A stretch of 44,732 nt of DNA from Candidatus Doudnabacteria bacterium (lineage in GTDB: Bacteria > Patescibacteriota > Doudnabacteria > UBA920), in NCBI GenBank assembly GCA_020850635.1, contig JADZEH010000022.1, positions 1-44,732 on the forward strand, given 5' to 3'. The notes beneath the pieces were generated by a model. The model had not been told where the DNA came from. It searched no databases and saw only the letters and a program-made list of their open reading frames with translations. Numbering within the stretch: position 1 is the stretch's first letter; every line of letters begins with the position of its first letter. Both the position numbers and the translations under genes were made by a program. Positions 1-7,836 of this stretch are shown piece after piece.

Positions 1-8
1 CAGCCTAC

Positions 9-28
9 CACAAACGCATGCGTTTGTG
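9..28. repeat. 20-bp perfect palindrome
   Basis: The sequence cacaaacgcatgcgtttgtg equals its own reverse complement. No T-run follows, so it does not look like a terminator; a protein-binding site is possible. The rest of 1-123 holds no convincing gene. A looser inverted pair, ccccagac at 46-53 and gtctgggg at 99-106, is also present. Confidence 0.6.
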
Positions 29-123
29 TCCGGGATACCATTCACCCCCAGACAGGCGGAAACAAAAAAAACGACCATTGCTCTTGCAACGGCCGCCAGT
101 CTGGGGTTCCCTGGTAAAGAAAA

Positions 124-155
124 AGAGAGAGCGACGCGCGATGGTCGCTCTCTTT
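124..155 (-). terminator. Rho-independent terminator of the 191-616 gene
   Basis: A 9-bp perfect stem, gagagcgac (127-135) with gtcgctctc (144-152), encloses an 8-nt loop. Read leftward it is followed by a run rich in T (complement of 112-123). It lies 36 bases beyond the stop codon of the leftward gene. The other side also has TTTATATT, so it could serve an upstream rightward gene as well. Confidence 0.75.
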
Positions 156-161
156 ATATTT

Positions 162-183
162 GCAGCTCGTGCGATGAACTGCC
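162..183. repeat. 22-bp direct repeat, copy 1
   Basis: This copy, gcagctcgtgcgatgaactgcc, matches the copy at 682-703 at 20 of 22 positions in the same orientation. The two flank the 191-616 gene. It lies between that gene's stop codon and its terminator, and here the stem part is degraded. Confidence 0.7.
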
Positions 184-190
184 GTTCGTA

Positions 191-616
191 CTACTCGGCC
201 TTCTTGAGAAGGCTGAGGACAGGCCCCCACTTCTCAATCTGATCCTTCTCGGGAAGCCATGGATAATCCTCAACCGCGACGATCCAAGGGCTCTCCTGCT
301 GGATCAGGGCTAAGACCGCCGGACGAATCGCATCGACGACCTCATGAGGCACCCCACCTCCATCACCAAAGAATCGAAAATATACTCGATCCTCGACCTC
401 GGTTTCGGTGAGAAAGGGCTTAAAGACAATGATCCCCCCACCCAAGGGCGAGACGGAGAAACCCGCCTTAAAGGCTATCTCGTGTGACCACAGGTGATGA
501 TTCCCTATGACGACAGTCAACCTACCATCGAAAAAAATCACCTCAAAGTTAACAGCCCAATGACGACGCCATTTTTCAAAGCGCTCGCCTTCGATTGCGA
601 AAGCCGTAATCTCCAT
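191..616 (-). CDS. Orphan 141-aa protein, GC-rich accessory gene
   Basis: I do not recognise this 141-residue protein. It has no obvious signal peptide or long membrane segment. It mixes beta-strand-like stretches (FEVIFFDGRLTVVIG near residues 24-38) with a Trp/Pro-rich C-terminal part and ends in KKAE. The start is well supported: AGGAGGAG lies just before the ATG, a strength of Shine-Dalgarno signal that most core genes here lack. GC content is high, 38 of 60 bases in a hand-counted sample (301-360). It stands alone, has its own terminator on the left, and is flanked by 22-bp direct repeats at 162-183 and 682-703. A recently acquired or mobile orphan gene is my inference. Confidence 0.75.
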   Translation of the reverse strand: MEITAFAIEGERFEKWRRHWAVNFEVIFFDGRLTVVIGNHHLWSHEIAFKAGFSVSPLGGGIIVFKPFLTETEVEDRVYFRFFGDGGGVPHEVVDAIRPAVLALIQQESPWIVAVEDYPWLPEKDQIEKWGPVLSLLKKAE

Positions 617-678
617 ACTCCTCCTACTGTCAATCTACAATTTTCAGAAAACCATACTTATGACTTTCTGGAAAAAGT

Positions 679-705
679 AGGGCAGTCCGTGCGATGAACT
701 GCCCT
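679..705 (-). terminator. Terminator of the interrupted 743-1156 unit
   Basis: An 8-bp perfect stem, agggcagt (679-686) with actgccct (698-705), is followed in leftward reading by actttttcc. It sits downstream of the leftward ORF ending at 743 and contains repeat copy 2 (682-703). Confidence 0.65.
682..703. repeat. 22-bp direct repeat, copy 2
   Basis: This is gcagtccgtgcgatgaactgcc, the intact hairpin version of the copy at 162-183. It forms most of the terminator at 679-705. Two related terminators in tandem would explain the pair; a duplication or cassette boundary is the alternative. Confidence 0.7.
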
Positions 706-742
706 TTGTCCAACACTAGATGCAACATTGCCGAAAAAGTCT

Positions 743-1156
743 TTACAGGGGAAAGTGCATGGCCATGTGTGCAACGACGCCGTCAGTGTTGACACACCGT
801 CCAGTAGAGAGAAGTCTCTTTCGTCCAGTCGAACCAACCTCCCTGTTTGACTCCACACGGAAAGGAGACTCCCCCTGACAAGTAAGACTTGCCAAATTGC
901 AAAATTGATCCAGCCCGATCGTAATCGAGATCACCATTGTGATAATCTCAATTACTTCGACACTCTCGGGATCATCCAACATTGAATAACAAGTACACCG
1001 GGAACCATTGCGGGTTGAGCGAGCATGAATCGTGACTGCCGACTCAATGGCTGCGAGCGACTAGGCTAGGCTATCTTTCAACTGAACCAGAGTGCCTTCC
1101 CTGTATTGTTTCAGCTCCTCGATGTTCTCTTGAAGCTCTATTTCGAACCTCTTCAT
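743..1156 (-). pseudogene. Orphan gene interrupted by an in-frame amber codon
   Basis: A strong SD (AAGGAGGACAAA) precedes an ATG at 1156 that opens a 31-codon frame rich in Glu, Lys and Gln, ending at TAG (1061-1063). The same frame continues without another stop to TAA at 743, giving about 137 codons in total. A single C-to-T change (CAG to TAG) would explain the stop; the flanking peptides read DSLA and SLAAIES. A consensus promoter lies upstream (1241-1269) and a terminator downstream (679-705), so the whole stretch looks like one expression unit. It could be a nonsense-mutated orphan, a short 31-aa peptide gene (1061-1156), or a consensus error. A second usable ATG at 982 has no SD. The product is not recognised. 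Confidence 0.45.
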
Positions 1157-1240
1157 TTTGTCCTCCTTATCCAACATTTTCGTCATGGGCCACAGATCTG
1201 ACCCCTTCTTTTTCTTCTCCTGTTTTTATTTTGATTAACC

Positions 1241-1269
1241 AGTATACCTCAAAAACACTGATTTGTCAA
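1241..1269 (-). promoter_or_regulatory. Consensus sigma70-type promoter, leftward
   Basis: Reading leftward, TTGACA (1264-1269), a 17-bp spacer and TATACT (1241-1246). It should drive the interrupted unit at 743-1156 with a leader of roughly 78 nt. It is one of the best promoter matches in the window. Confidence 0.75.
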
Positions 1270-1332
1270 TAATATGACGGCAGAAAATACATTTTGTTGC
1301 TGATTGTCTTTTATATAAAGGAGATTAAATTG

Positions 1333-1361
1333 TTGTATTTTTCCCGACAACATGCTATAAT
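1333..1361 (+). promoter_or_regulatory. Promoter of the TrmB-like gene, leaderless
   Basis: TTGTAT (1333-1338), a 17-bp spacer and TATAAT (1356-1361). The ATG begins 7 nt after the -10 box, where transcription should start, so the mRNA is probably leaderless. A small inverted repeat, gttgt (1332-1336) and acaac (1347-1351), lies inside the promoter and could be an operator for the regulator itself. Confidence 0.7.
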
Positions 1362-1367
1362 ACGGAC

Positions 1368-2135
1368 ATGATCAATGATTTACTCAGCCAATTCGGCCTA
1401 AATGACAAAGAAATAGAGGTTTATCTATCAGTTCTACAAAGCGGACCTGTTTCAGCGACCCAAATTTCTCGTTTAACAAAGATCAAACGCACTACGGTCT
1501 ACACTGTTATCAAGCAACTAGAAACACAAGGGTTCCTTAATGAAGACATCGGCCATACCCCTAGTTTGTTTTTTGCCACCAAGCCTGATGATTTACAAGC
1601 CATCATCCAACGTCGTGAGCGTGATCTTGAGGCGCAAAAGATGTTAGTTAGTCAGATGATCGCTGAACTTAAACCGTTAACGAAAGAAGCGACTATACCC
1701 ATCCCCAGAATCAGATATATAGAAGAAGCTCAGATAGAGGATTATCTCTACAAACAATTTCCGGTGTGGGATGAGAGTACGGCGCAGAGTACCGACAAAA
1801 CCGTATGGGGGTTTCAAGACAAACAATTTGCAGATAAATTTAAACAGTACATTGAGAAACACAATGCACCACGTTTACAAAAACAGATTTCAATCAAACT
1901 CATTAGCGATGCCAGGTATAACCAAACTGAGGTTGCAAAAAAGAATTACTCTCTGCTGGAAATAAAGTTTTGGGAACGATGGCAGGAGTTTACCGCAACT
2001 ACTTGGGTAAGGGGCGACTATGTCATAATGATTGTCCTTAATGAACATCCCAACTATCTAGTAGAAATCCACGATAAGACTTTAGCCCATAACATGCGCG
2101 AATTATTTAAAGGAATCTGGGAGAAGATTGATTAA
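1368..2135 (+). CDS. TrmB-family transcriptional regulator
   Basis: This 255-aa protein has a TrmB-type winged helix at about residues 8-65: LNDKEIEVYLSVL, then VSATQISRLTKIKRTTVYTV and a wing. A coiled segment follows (about 75-105), then a longer C-terminal domain. The family senses small ligands, often sugars, and binds operators near its own or neighbouring promoters; the ligand here is unknown. There is no SD, and the -10 box is placed for a leaderless start. It precedes yebC with its own -10-like sequence between them, so the two are probably separate units. Autoregulation through the small inverted repeat in its promoter is inference. Confidence 0.85.
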   Translation: MINDLLSQFGLNDKEIEVYLSVLQSGPVSATQISRLTKIKRTTVYTVIKQLETQGFLNEDIGHTPSLFFATKPDDLQAIIQRRERDLEAQKMLVSQMIAELKPLTKEATIPIPRIRYIEEAQIEDYLYKQFPVWDESTAQSTDKTVWGFQDKQFADKFKQYIEKHNAPRLQKQISIKLISDARYNQTEVAKKNYSLLEIKFWERWQEFTATTWVRGDYVIMIVLNEHPNYLVEIHDKTLAHNMRELFKGIWEKID

Positions 2136-2165
2136 ATAGTGTGGTCGCAGTAAAATACCAGAACC

Positions 2166-2891
2166 ATGTCCGGACATTCAAAGTGGTCAACAATCAAACG
2201 CGACAAAGGAGCGAAGGACGCCAAGAAAGGCGTTCTGTTTTCCAAGTTGTCCAAAAAAATTAGTCTCGCTGTGAAAGATGGGGGATCGGGTGACCCTTCT
2301 CACAACTTAAAACTCCGCACAGAAATTGACGCAGCTAAAGCCCAAGGCTTTACTAACGACAACATCGACCGCGCGATTAAAAAAGGGTTAGGACAGGATG
2401 GTGGTGGTAATATAGAGGAAGTCGTTTACGAAGGCTATGGTCCATTTAGCACAGCATTTATTATAGAAGCGGTTACAGACAACACTAACCGCACCGTTGG
2501 CAACGTCAAAAAAATCTTTACCAAGGCCGGAGGAAGCTTAGGAGCCTTGGGTTCAGTCTCCTGGCAATTCCAAACCCGCGGAGAAATCTTAGTAGAACGA
2601 GGGAGTACAGACTTAGAGGCCCTAGAACTCACCGCCATCGATGCCGGGGCAACTGACGTCGTCGAATCCGACGAAGGGCTAGCCATTTACACAGAACCGA
2701 CCCAGCTTACCAAAGTCCGAATAGCCATCGAGGAAACAGGAGCTAACATAGTTCACGCCGAAATTACCAAAGAAAGCACCCAGCCTGTTATAATCACAAA
2801 CGAAGCTGATCGAAATATAATTGAACAACTCATCGCCACGTTTGAAGATGATGAAGATGTTATCGCTGTTTACACCAACGCCCAATTTTAA
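2166..2891 (+). CDS. yebC: YebC/PmpR-family protein (TACO1-like)
   Basis: The 241-aa protein begins with the family signature MSGHSKWSTIKRDKGAKDAK and is full length. It carries the NDNIDRAIKKG segment and the GPFSTAFIIEAVTDNTNRT stretch typical of the fold. YebC proteins act as transcriptional regulators and, in recent work on some homologues, relieve ribosome stalling at polyproline-like motifs. It lies 12 bases ahead of ruvC, the common yebC-ruvC pairing, so co-transcription is likely. TAAAAT at 2151-2156 is a possible -10 box 9 nt before the ATG; there is no SD. Confidence 0.95.
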   Translation: MSGHSKWSTIKRDKGAKDAKKGVLFSKLSKKISLAVKDGGSGDPSHNLKLRTEIDAAKAQGFTNDNIDRAIKKGLGQDGGGNIEEVVYEGYGPFSTAFIIEAVTDNTNRTVGNVKKIFTKAGGSLGALGSVSWQFQTRGEILVERGSTDLEALELTAIDAGATDVVESDEGLAIYTEPTQLTKVRIAIEETGANIVHAEITKESTQPVIITNEADRNIIEQLIATFEDDEDVIAVYTNAQF

Positions 2892-2903
2892 AACAAACGC
2901 ACT

Positions 2904-3374
2904 ATGACTATTTTAGGGATTGATCCAGGTACTGCCACCACTGGCTTTGGGGTTATCAAAAAACACGGAAACAGTTGGCAAGTTGTAGACTTCGGTGTAA
3001 TCAGTACCAACAAAACTTTAACTGATGCTGAACGTCTCTGCATTATTGCCGACGACTTAACCGCTCTCATAAAAAAACATAAGCCCGCGCGTATAGGTGT
3101 GGAAAAACTTTTCTTTGCGACTAATCAGAAAACCGCAATTACAGTTGCTCAGGCACGTGGCATTGCTTTACTAATCGCAGAGCAACATAAAGTACCGATC
3201 CACGAATTCACACCGCTCCAAGTAAAAAACAGAATTTGTGGTTATGGTAAAGCTGATAAAAAACAAATTCAATTTGTGGTGCAACAAACTTTTAAACTTA
3301 AAAAAATTCCTAAACCCGATGACGCCGCAGACGCGCTAGCTATTGCCTTATGCACAGCGGTCACTAGAGTATAG
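2904..3374 (+). CDS. ruvC: Holliday junction endonuclease RuvC
   Basis: This is the 156-aa RuvC resolvase, which cuts Holliday junctions with RuvA and RuvB. Catalytic acidic residues are recognisable: Asp in LGIDPGTATTGFGVI near the N-terminus, Glu in GVEKLFFATNQKTA, and the C-terminal pair in PDDAADALAIALC. Length is normal for the family. It starts 12 bases after yebC with no SD. ruvA (42129-42683) and ruvB (16470-17495) are both in this window but in other units, so the usual ruvCAB cluster is split three ways. Confidence 0.95.
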   Translation: MTILGIDPGTATTGFGVIKKHGNSWQVVDFGVISTNKTLTDAERLCIIADDLTALIKKHKPARIGVEKLFFATNQKTAITVAQARGIALLIAEQHKVPIHEFTPLQVKNRICGYGKADKKQIQFVVQQTFKLKKIPKPDDAADALAIALCTAVTRV

Positions 3375-3400
3375 ACAAAACTGTTCATGGATGTTAGAAT
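3372..3400 (+). promoter_or_regulatory. Likely promoter of the small Ala/Pro-rich gene
   Basis: TAGACA (3372-3377), a 17-bp spacer and TAGAAT (3395-3400), preceded by TGt as in an extended -10. It would give a leader of about 100 nt before the ATG at 3509. Confidence 0.45.
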
Positions 3401-3476
3401 GAAACCACTGTTCGTCCGCCTTCCATTGAAAACTAATGTTGGGTTGGAATACCGAATAAGAAAAACAACTAACTCA

Positions 3477-3494
3477 CTGAGTGATATCACTCAG
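3477..3494. repeat. 18-bp palindrome next to the ribosome binding site
   Basis: The sequence ctgagtgatatcactcag is perfectly palindromic and ends one base before the SD (aaggag, 3496-3501) of the 3509 gene. As RNA it could form a hairpin beside the SD; as DNA it could be an operator. Confidence 0.6.
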
Positions 3495-3508
3495 CAAGGA
3501 GAACAAAT

Positions 3509-3676
3509 ATGTTCTTAGACGATAACGATGGCGCAATGCCACACGACGACGCTGCACAGGCTCCTGCTGCAATGCCAACAGATGCACCTGCAACAACAAT
3601 GCCAGCTGGCGAAGAAATGCCAGCTTCAACAGAAGCTCCAACTGAAGCTCCTGCAGAAGAAACTCCAGCAGCATAA
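3509..3676 (+). CDS. Small acidic Ala/Pro/Glu-rich protein, 55 aa
   Basis: The 55-residue product starts MFLDDNDGAMPHDD and continues as a low-complexity run of Ala, Pro, Glu, Met and Thr ending in ETPAA. There is no signal peptide or predicted fold, so it should be disordered and acidic. The start is set by SD aaggag (3496-3501), which is unusual for non-exotic genes here and suggests high expression. A strong terminator follows. Similar tiny Ala/Pro-rich ORFs are, to my recollection, frequent in Patescibacteria, but the function is unknown. Confidence 0.7.
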   Translation: MFLDDNDGAMPHDDAAQAPAAMPTDAPATTMPAGEEMPASTEAPTEAPAEETPAA

Positions 3677-3678
3677 TT

Positions 3679-3706
3679 AAAAACCCCGACATTTGTCGGG
3701 GTTTTT
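3679..3706. terminator. Bidirectional terminator
   Basis: A perfect 12-bp stem, aaaaaccccgac (3679-3690) with gtcggggttttt (3695-3706). It sits between the convergent 3509-3676 gene and tyrS, with T-rich sequence in both reading directions. Confidence 0.9.
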
Positions 3707-3712
3707 AATTGC

Positions 3713-4888
3713 TTATTTTATAGTCACAAACTTCCGCTTTCCAACCTGTAATAACAGGTTGTTTTGTTTACCGATCGTCACAGACTGGCTCGGGGCAACC
3801 TCACCATTTATCCTCACACCTTTTTGCTCAATCAGTCTTCGAGCCTCTGACTTACTAGCTACTAACTTAGCCATCAGTAATAATTCCGTAAGCTGGTAGT
3901 TACCAGGAGTAATCTTTACAGTCGGAATATCGCTAGGTAATTCTTTTTTAGAGAACTGCGAAATGAAATGAGTTCGCGCTTCTGACGCTTTTTTATCACC
4001 GTGGTACAAAGCAGTAATGCGTTCCGCTAAAACTAATTTTTGATCTCGAGGATTTTGATTCTTTGTAATTACAGCCTCAATTTCTTTTAGAGATACTCGG
4101 GTTGCTAGAGTAAAATACTTTTCAATTAACTCATCGCTGATCGACATAATTTTTCCAAACATGTCTTTAGGTTCATCGAGCAAATTTACAACATTACCCC
4201 AAGATGATGACATCTTTCGTCCATCAGTACCTTCAAGTAATTCCGTAGTCAAAATTTGTTGTGGAGTTTGACCGTAAGCTGGTTGTATCGTACGTCCAGC
4301 AAGTAAATTAAATCGTTGGTCTGTACCACCAAGCTCAACATCGGCTTTAACGGCAACACTGTCGTATCCTTGCATCAACGGGTAGAGAAGTTCACGCAAA
4401 CTAACACGCTTCCCAGCTTTCATTCTCTTACTAATATTTTCTCTGGCCTCAAACTCATGCAAACCAAAAAGATTTGCCATCGAACCAATCTCGGCCAGGC
4501 CAAGTTTCTTCAACCACTTCGAATTAAAATGCGTTTCAGTTTTAGTTTTATCTAAAATTTTAAACGCTTGGGTTAAATATGATTTCAAATTTGATTTAAC
4601 TTGCGCCTCAGTAAGCATTGGGCGCTCAGAATCTTTGTCTGAAGTGTCACCAATTAAACCAGTAAAGTCACCGACAATAAAAACAATCTTGTGACCTAAT
4701 TCCTGGAAAGCCCGAAGCTTCCACAGCACCACAGCTCGTCCAATATGAATATTGGGACTAGTTGGGTCTATCCCTAGCTTTACGCGCAACTTCTTTTTAC
4801 CGAGCAACAAACTCCGAAGTTCTTCTTTGTTTATAACTTCGGTAACTCCACGGCTCAATAACTCATCAATTTGTTGTTGTTTGTTCAT
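3713..4888 (-). CDS. tyrS: Tyrosyl-tRNA synthetase
   Basis: This class I aminoacyl-tRNA synthetase attaches tyrosine to tRNA-Tyr. The 391-aa reading from the ATG at 4888 is preferred over an upstream GTG at 4921, because the family begins near MNKQQQIDELLSRG. The HIGH-type motif is PNIHIGRAV, the KMSKS-type loop is GRKMSSSW, and YDSVAVKADVELGGTDQRFN marks the tyrosine pocket. A C-terminal S4 RNA-binding domain (LVASKSEARRLIEQKGVRING) is present. It runs leftward into the shared terminator at 3679-3706. A TATACT-like box lies just upstream of the ATG. Confidence 0.95.
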   Translation of the reverse strand: MNKQQQIDELLSRGVTEVINKEELRSLLLGKKKLRVKLGIDPTSPNIHIGRAVVLWKLRAFQELGHKIVFIVGDFTGLIGDTSDKDSERPMLTEAQVKSNLKSYLTQAFKILDKTKTETHFNSKWLKKLGLAEIGSMANLFGLHEFEARENISKRMKAGKRVSLRELLYPLMQGYDSVAVKADVELGGTDQRFNLLAGRTIQPAYGQTPQQILTTELLEGTDGRKMSSSWGNVVNLLDEPKDMFGKIMSISDELIEKYFTLATRVSLKEIEAVITKNQNPRDQKLVLAERITALYHGDKKASEARTHFISQFSKKELPSDIPTVKITPGNYQLTELLLMAKLVASKSEARRLIEQKGVRINGEVAPSQSVTIGKQNNLLLQVGKRKFVTIK

Positions 4889-4962
4889 AAAAAACTTTAA
4901 TAACTGGCTTAAGTATATCACAAATATTAATTCAGTTAAGCCTCTTTATAACCCATTCTTCG

Positions 4963-4990
4963 TTACAAACCCTTCGTTTTGTCGTATAAT
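4963..4990 (+). promoter_or_regulatory. Promoter of the PBP1 gene
   Basis: TTACAA (4963-4968), a 16-bp spacer and TATAAT (4985-4990). The ATG at 5001 is 10 nt after the -10 box, which leaves a leader of only a few bases. Confidence 0.65.
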
Positions 4991-5000
4991 ATAGAATACT

Positions 5001-7802
5001 ATGAATACTATAAAACAATACTATCGAAAATTGGTTAGAAAATTCCCGGTTTTTGCACCAAAAAGTTTAGGAATCTGGGCGTTCCGAATTGGAGCCGCAG
5101 GGATCCTACTTCTCTCGTTCCTGTTTATTTTTTACAGCTATAATTTACCCAACCCAAATAAACTCTTAAATCGTCAGGTTCCAGAGAGTACAAAAATTCT
5201 CGCTCGTGATGGTTCAGTTCTTTACGAAGTCCATGGTGAAGTAAATCGAACTTTAGTTGAGCTTGACCAGATTCCAAAAGATTTACAAAACGCAACCATT
5301 GCCATTGAAGATAAAGATTTTTATAAACACGGGGGAATTTCCATCACTGGTTTAATCCGCTCAGTAATTGTTGACGTCCTCTCTGGATCTAAAGAGCAGG
5401 GTGGAAGTACTATTACTCAACAGTTTGTAAAGAACGCTGTTCTCACTAGAGAGAAAGCCTTTTCACGTAAGCTAAAAGAAATTATTTTATCGATTGAAAT
5501 CGAAGCGAAGTTTTCAAAAGAAGATATTCTCAAGCTTTACTTAAACGAAATTCCTTACGGACGGAACGCTTACGGAATCGAAGCTGCAAGTCGAGCTTAC
5601 TTTGGTAAAGCTGCAACAGAATTATCTTTAGCTGAAAGCGCCTACTTAGCGGCTCTTCCTCAAGCCCCAACTTACTACAACCCTTACGGACCAAACCGAG
5701 AAGCTCTTGATAATCGAAAAAATATCGTACTCAACAGCATGAGAGAGCAAGGGTACATTACCGAAGAACAGGCCGAACAAGCTAAGAATCAAGAGGTTAT
5801 CTTTAATAAAGTGAAGACTTCTATTATTGCCCCTTACTTCGTATTTTATGTTGAAGATTACTTAGCAGAAAAATATGGAGAAAAAACTTTACAAGAGGGT
5901 GGCTTGCGCGTCTACACTACACTTGATCCCAAACTTCAAACTATCGCTGAAACAGCAGTCCGCGAAGAACTTGCTAAGGTAACACGATACAACGCTCACA
6001 ATGCTAGCTTAGTCGCTATAGACCCTAAAACAGGGCAAATCCTGGCGATGGTTGGTGGTAAAGATTATTTCGGCGAGTCTGAACCAGCTGATTGTGTTCC
6101 AGGAAAGTCTTGTACTTTTGAACCAAACGTTAATGTGGCCACGGCCGAACGACAGCCAGGAAGTAGTTTTAAACCATTTGTTTATGTAACTGCATTTACT
6201 AAAGACCATGGTTATTCACCAGCAACTCCGCTCTGGGACGTTATCACGAATTTTGGTAATTACACACCGCGTAACTTTAACGGCAATGAAAACGGGCCAG
6301 TCACAATGCGCCAAGCTTTAGCTGGAAGCTTGAATGTCCCCGCAGTTAAAACCTTGTCTCTTGTTGGAGTTGATAACGCTGTTCAAACTGCTCGTGACCT
6401 AGGAATTACGTCACCACTTTCTGATTGTGGTTTGTCTTTGGTACTTGGAGGTTGTGAAGTTAAACTTGTCGATCATACCGCAGCTTATTCTGTTCTAGCC
6501 AATGGCGGCAAGCATAACGAAAAAACTCCGATCTTAAAAATTGAAGACGCTAAAGGTGAAATATTGGAAGAGTTTGAACAAAACGAAAACCAAGTAATAG
6601 ACCCTCAAGCCGTTTACCAAGTTGTGAACATCATGAGTGATAACGCCGCACGTAGTTATGTTTTTGGTGCAGGCTCACCACTTACCCTTGGCAGTAGACC
6701 TGTTGCTGCAAAGACTGGAACCACCAACAACTTTAAAGACGGTTGGACGCTTGGCTTCACTCCATCACTTGCCGCTGGTGTTTGGGCTGGAAATAATAAC
6801 GGTGATCCAATGAAAGCTGATGCTGTGCAAATTGCCGGTCCAATCTGGAATCGCTTTATGCGCGATGCTCTTAAAGATACTCCGGTAGAAGAATTTAAAA
6901 CCCCAGATGGGATTCAACGAGTAACAGTAGACATTCTCTCTGGTAAACTGCCAACTCAATTTAGTGGTGCCGCTCGAACTGAAGTCTTTGCTGACTACAA
7001 CACCCCCAAAGAACAAGATAATGTTCATGTTGGTATATTAATTGATGGTTTAACTGGCCAACCAGCAACCGACCAAACTCCGTCTGATCAAATTACCACT
7101 AAGATTTACACTAATATTCACAGCGAACGCCCAGATAACCCAAGTTGGGAAAACCCTGTAATCGCTTGGGCGTTAGGTCATGGATATGAACTCCCTCCAA
7201 CTGGCGCAACCTACACAAATGAAGTTCCTAACAACGATACTCCGATTAATGAAAGACCAACCGTAAACATTACCAGCCCTGAAGATAATGAAAACGTGGG
7301 CAATGGTGGTTTTAGCGTGGAAGTTGAGGCTGAGTCTGAAAACGGCATTGCAAAAGTTGATATCGCAATTGATGGAGATATTGTAAGGACTGTTACTGAG
7401 CGTCCTTACACTGCAAATATCGGCAGTAAACTTTCTCAAGGAACTCACACTATTTCTGCTCGAGCAACAGACAAAAAAGGTGGGACCAACGCCACCAGTA
7501 TAAAGATTAAAGTTGGTGGTCCAGTGAGTTTTAATATTATAGAGCCCTCGAGTTCCGATATTCTCACCGACTTTCCAATAATCTTAATTGCCAGATCTTC
7601 TCAAAACTTTAATACCGTCAATTTCTATTACCAACAAGGAACCACTACTAAATTTATAAGTAGTGGTTTCGAGGAAGAGGTCGGAGGAAGCCTTGAATAC
7701 AGTGCTGTCTGGGACTCTAAACCCCCGACAGGTATTTATCAAGTCTTCGCTCGGAGCGATACAGGGCTCTCTGCAAGTAAGATCCCTATTGCAGTTCAAT
7801 AA
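5001..7802 (+). CDS. Class A penicillin-binding protein (PBP1A/1B type)
   Basis: This 933-aa bifunctional enzyme polymerises and cross-links peptidoglycan at the outer face of the membrane. It has a membrane anchor at about residues 28-46. The GT51 glycosyltransferase domain has catalytic Glu103 in AIEDKDFYKHGG, then GGSTITQQFVKN and LYLNEIPYGRNAYG. The transpeptidase domain has the SxxK motif at Ser388 (SSFK), SLN at 443-445 and KTG at 571-573. After the transpeptidase come two beta-rich Ig-like segments (PTVNITSPEDNENVG onward and the last ~80 residues), an extension often seen in surface-associated PBPs. It has its own promoter and terminator. Confidence 0.95.
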   Translation: MNTIKQYYRKLVRKFPVFAPKSLGIWAFRIGAAGILLLSFLFIFYSYNLPNPNKLLNRQVPESTKILARDGSVLYEVHGEVNRTLVELDQIPKDLQNATIAIEDKDFYKHGGISITGLIRSVIVDVLSGSKEQGGSTITQQFVKNAVLTREKAFSRKLKEIILSIEIEAKFSKEDILKLYLNEIPYGRNAYGIEAASRAYFGKAATELSLAESAYLAALPQAPTYYNPYGPNREALDNRKNIVLNSMREQGYITEEQAEQAKNQEVIFNKVKTSIIAPYFVFYVEDYLAEKYGEKTLQEGGLRVYTTLDPKLQTIAETAVREELAKVTRYNAHNASLVAIDPKTGQILAMVGGKDYFGESEPADCVPGKSCTFEPNVNVATAERQPGSSFKPFVYVTAFTKDHGYSPATPLWDVITNFGNYTPRNFNGNENGPVTMRQALAGSLNVPAVKTLSLVGVDNAVQTARDLGITSPLSDCGLSLVLGGCEVKLVDHTAAYSVLANGGKHNEKTPILKIEDAKGEILEEFEQNENQVIDPQAVYQVVNIMSDNAARSYVFGAGSPLTLGSRPVAAKTGTTNNFKDGWTLGFTPSLAAGVWAGNNNGDPMKADAVQIAGPIWNRFMRDALKDTPVEEFKTPDGIQRVTVDILSGKLPTQFSGAARTEVFADYNTPKEQDNVHVGILIDGLTGQPATDQTPSDQITTKIYTNIHSERPDNPSWENPVIAWALGHGYELPPTGATYTNEVPNNDTPINERPTVNITSPEDNENVGNGGFSVEVEAESENGIAKVDIAIDGDIVRTVTERPYTANIGSKLSQGTHTISARATDKKGGTNATSIKIKVGGPVSFNIIEPSSSDILTDFPIILIARSSQNFNTVNFYYQQGTTTKFISSGFEEEVGGSLEYSAVWDSKPPTGIYQVFARSDTGLSASKIPIAVQ

Positions 7803-7836
7803 AAAACACTTTCGTAAATATTCGAAAGTGTTTTTT
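7800..7836. terminator. Bidirectional terminator
   Basis: Complementary arms aaaaaacactttcg and cgaaagtgtttttt surround a short AT loop at about 7800-7836. It separates the convergent PBP gene and jag, overlapping both stop regions. Confidence 0.85.

Noticed and set aside
162-703. Integron attC sites around the 191-616 gene
   Set aside because: The repeats lack the paired simple sites and core GTTRRRY layout of attC, and no integrase is in the window.
1061-1063. Recoding of TAG as an amino acid
   Set aside because: Other genes here use TAG as a normal stop (for example 191-193 and 40523-40525), so a genome-wide recoding is not supported.
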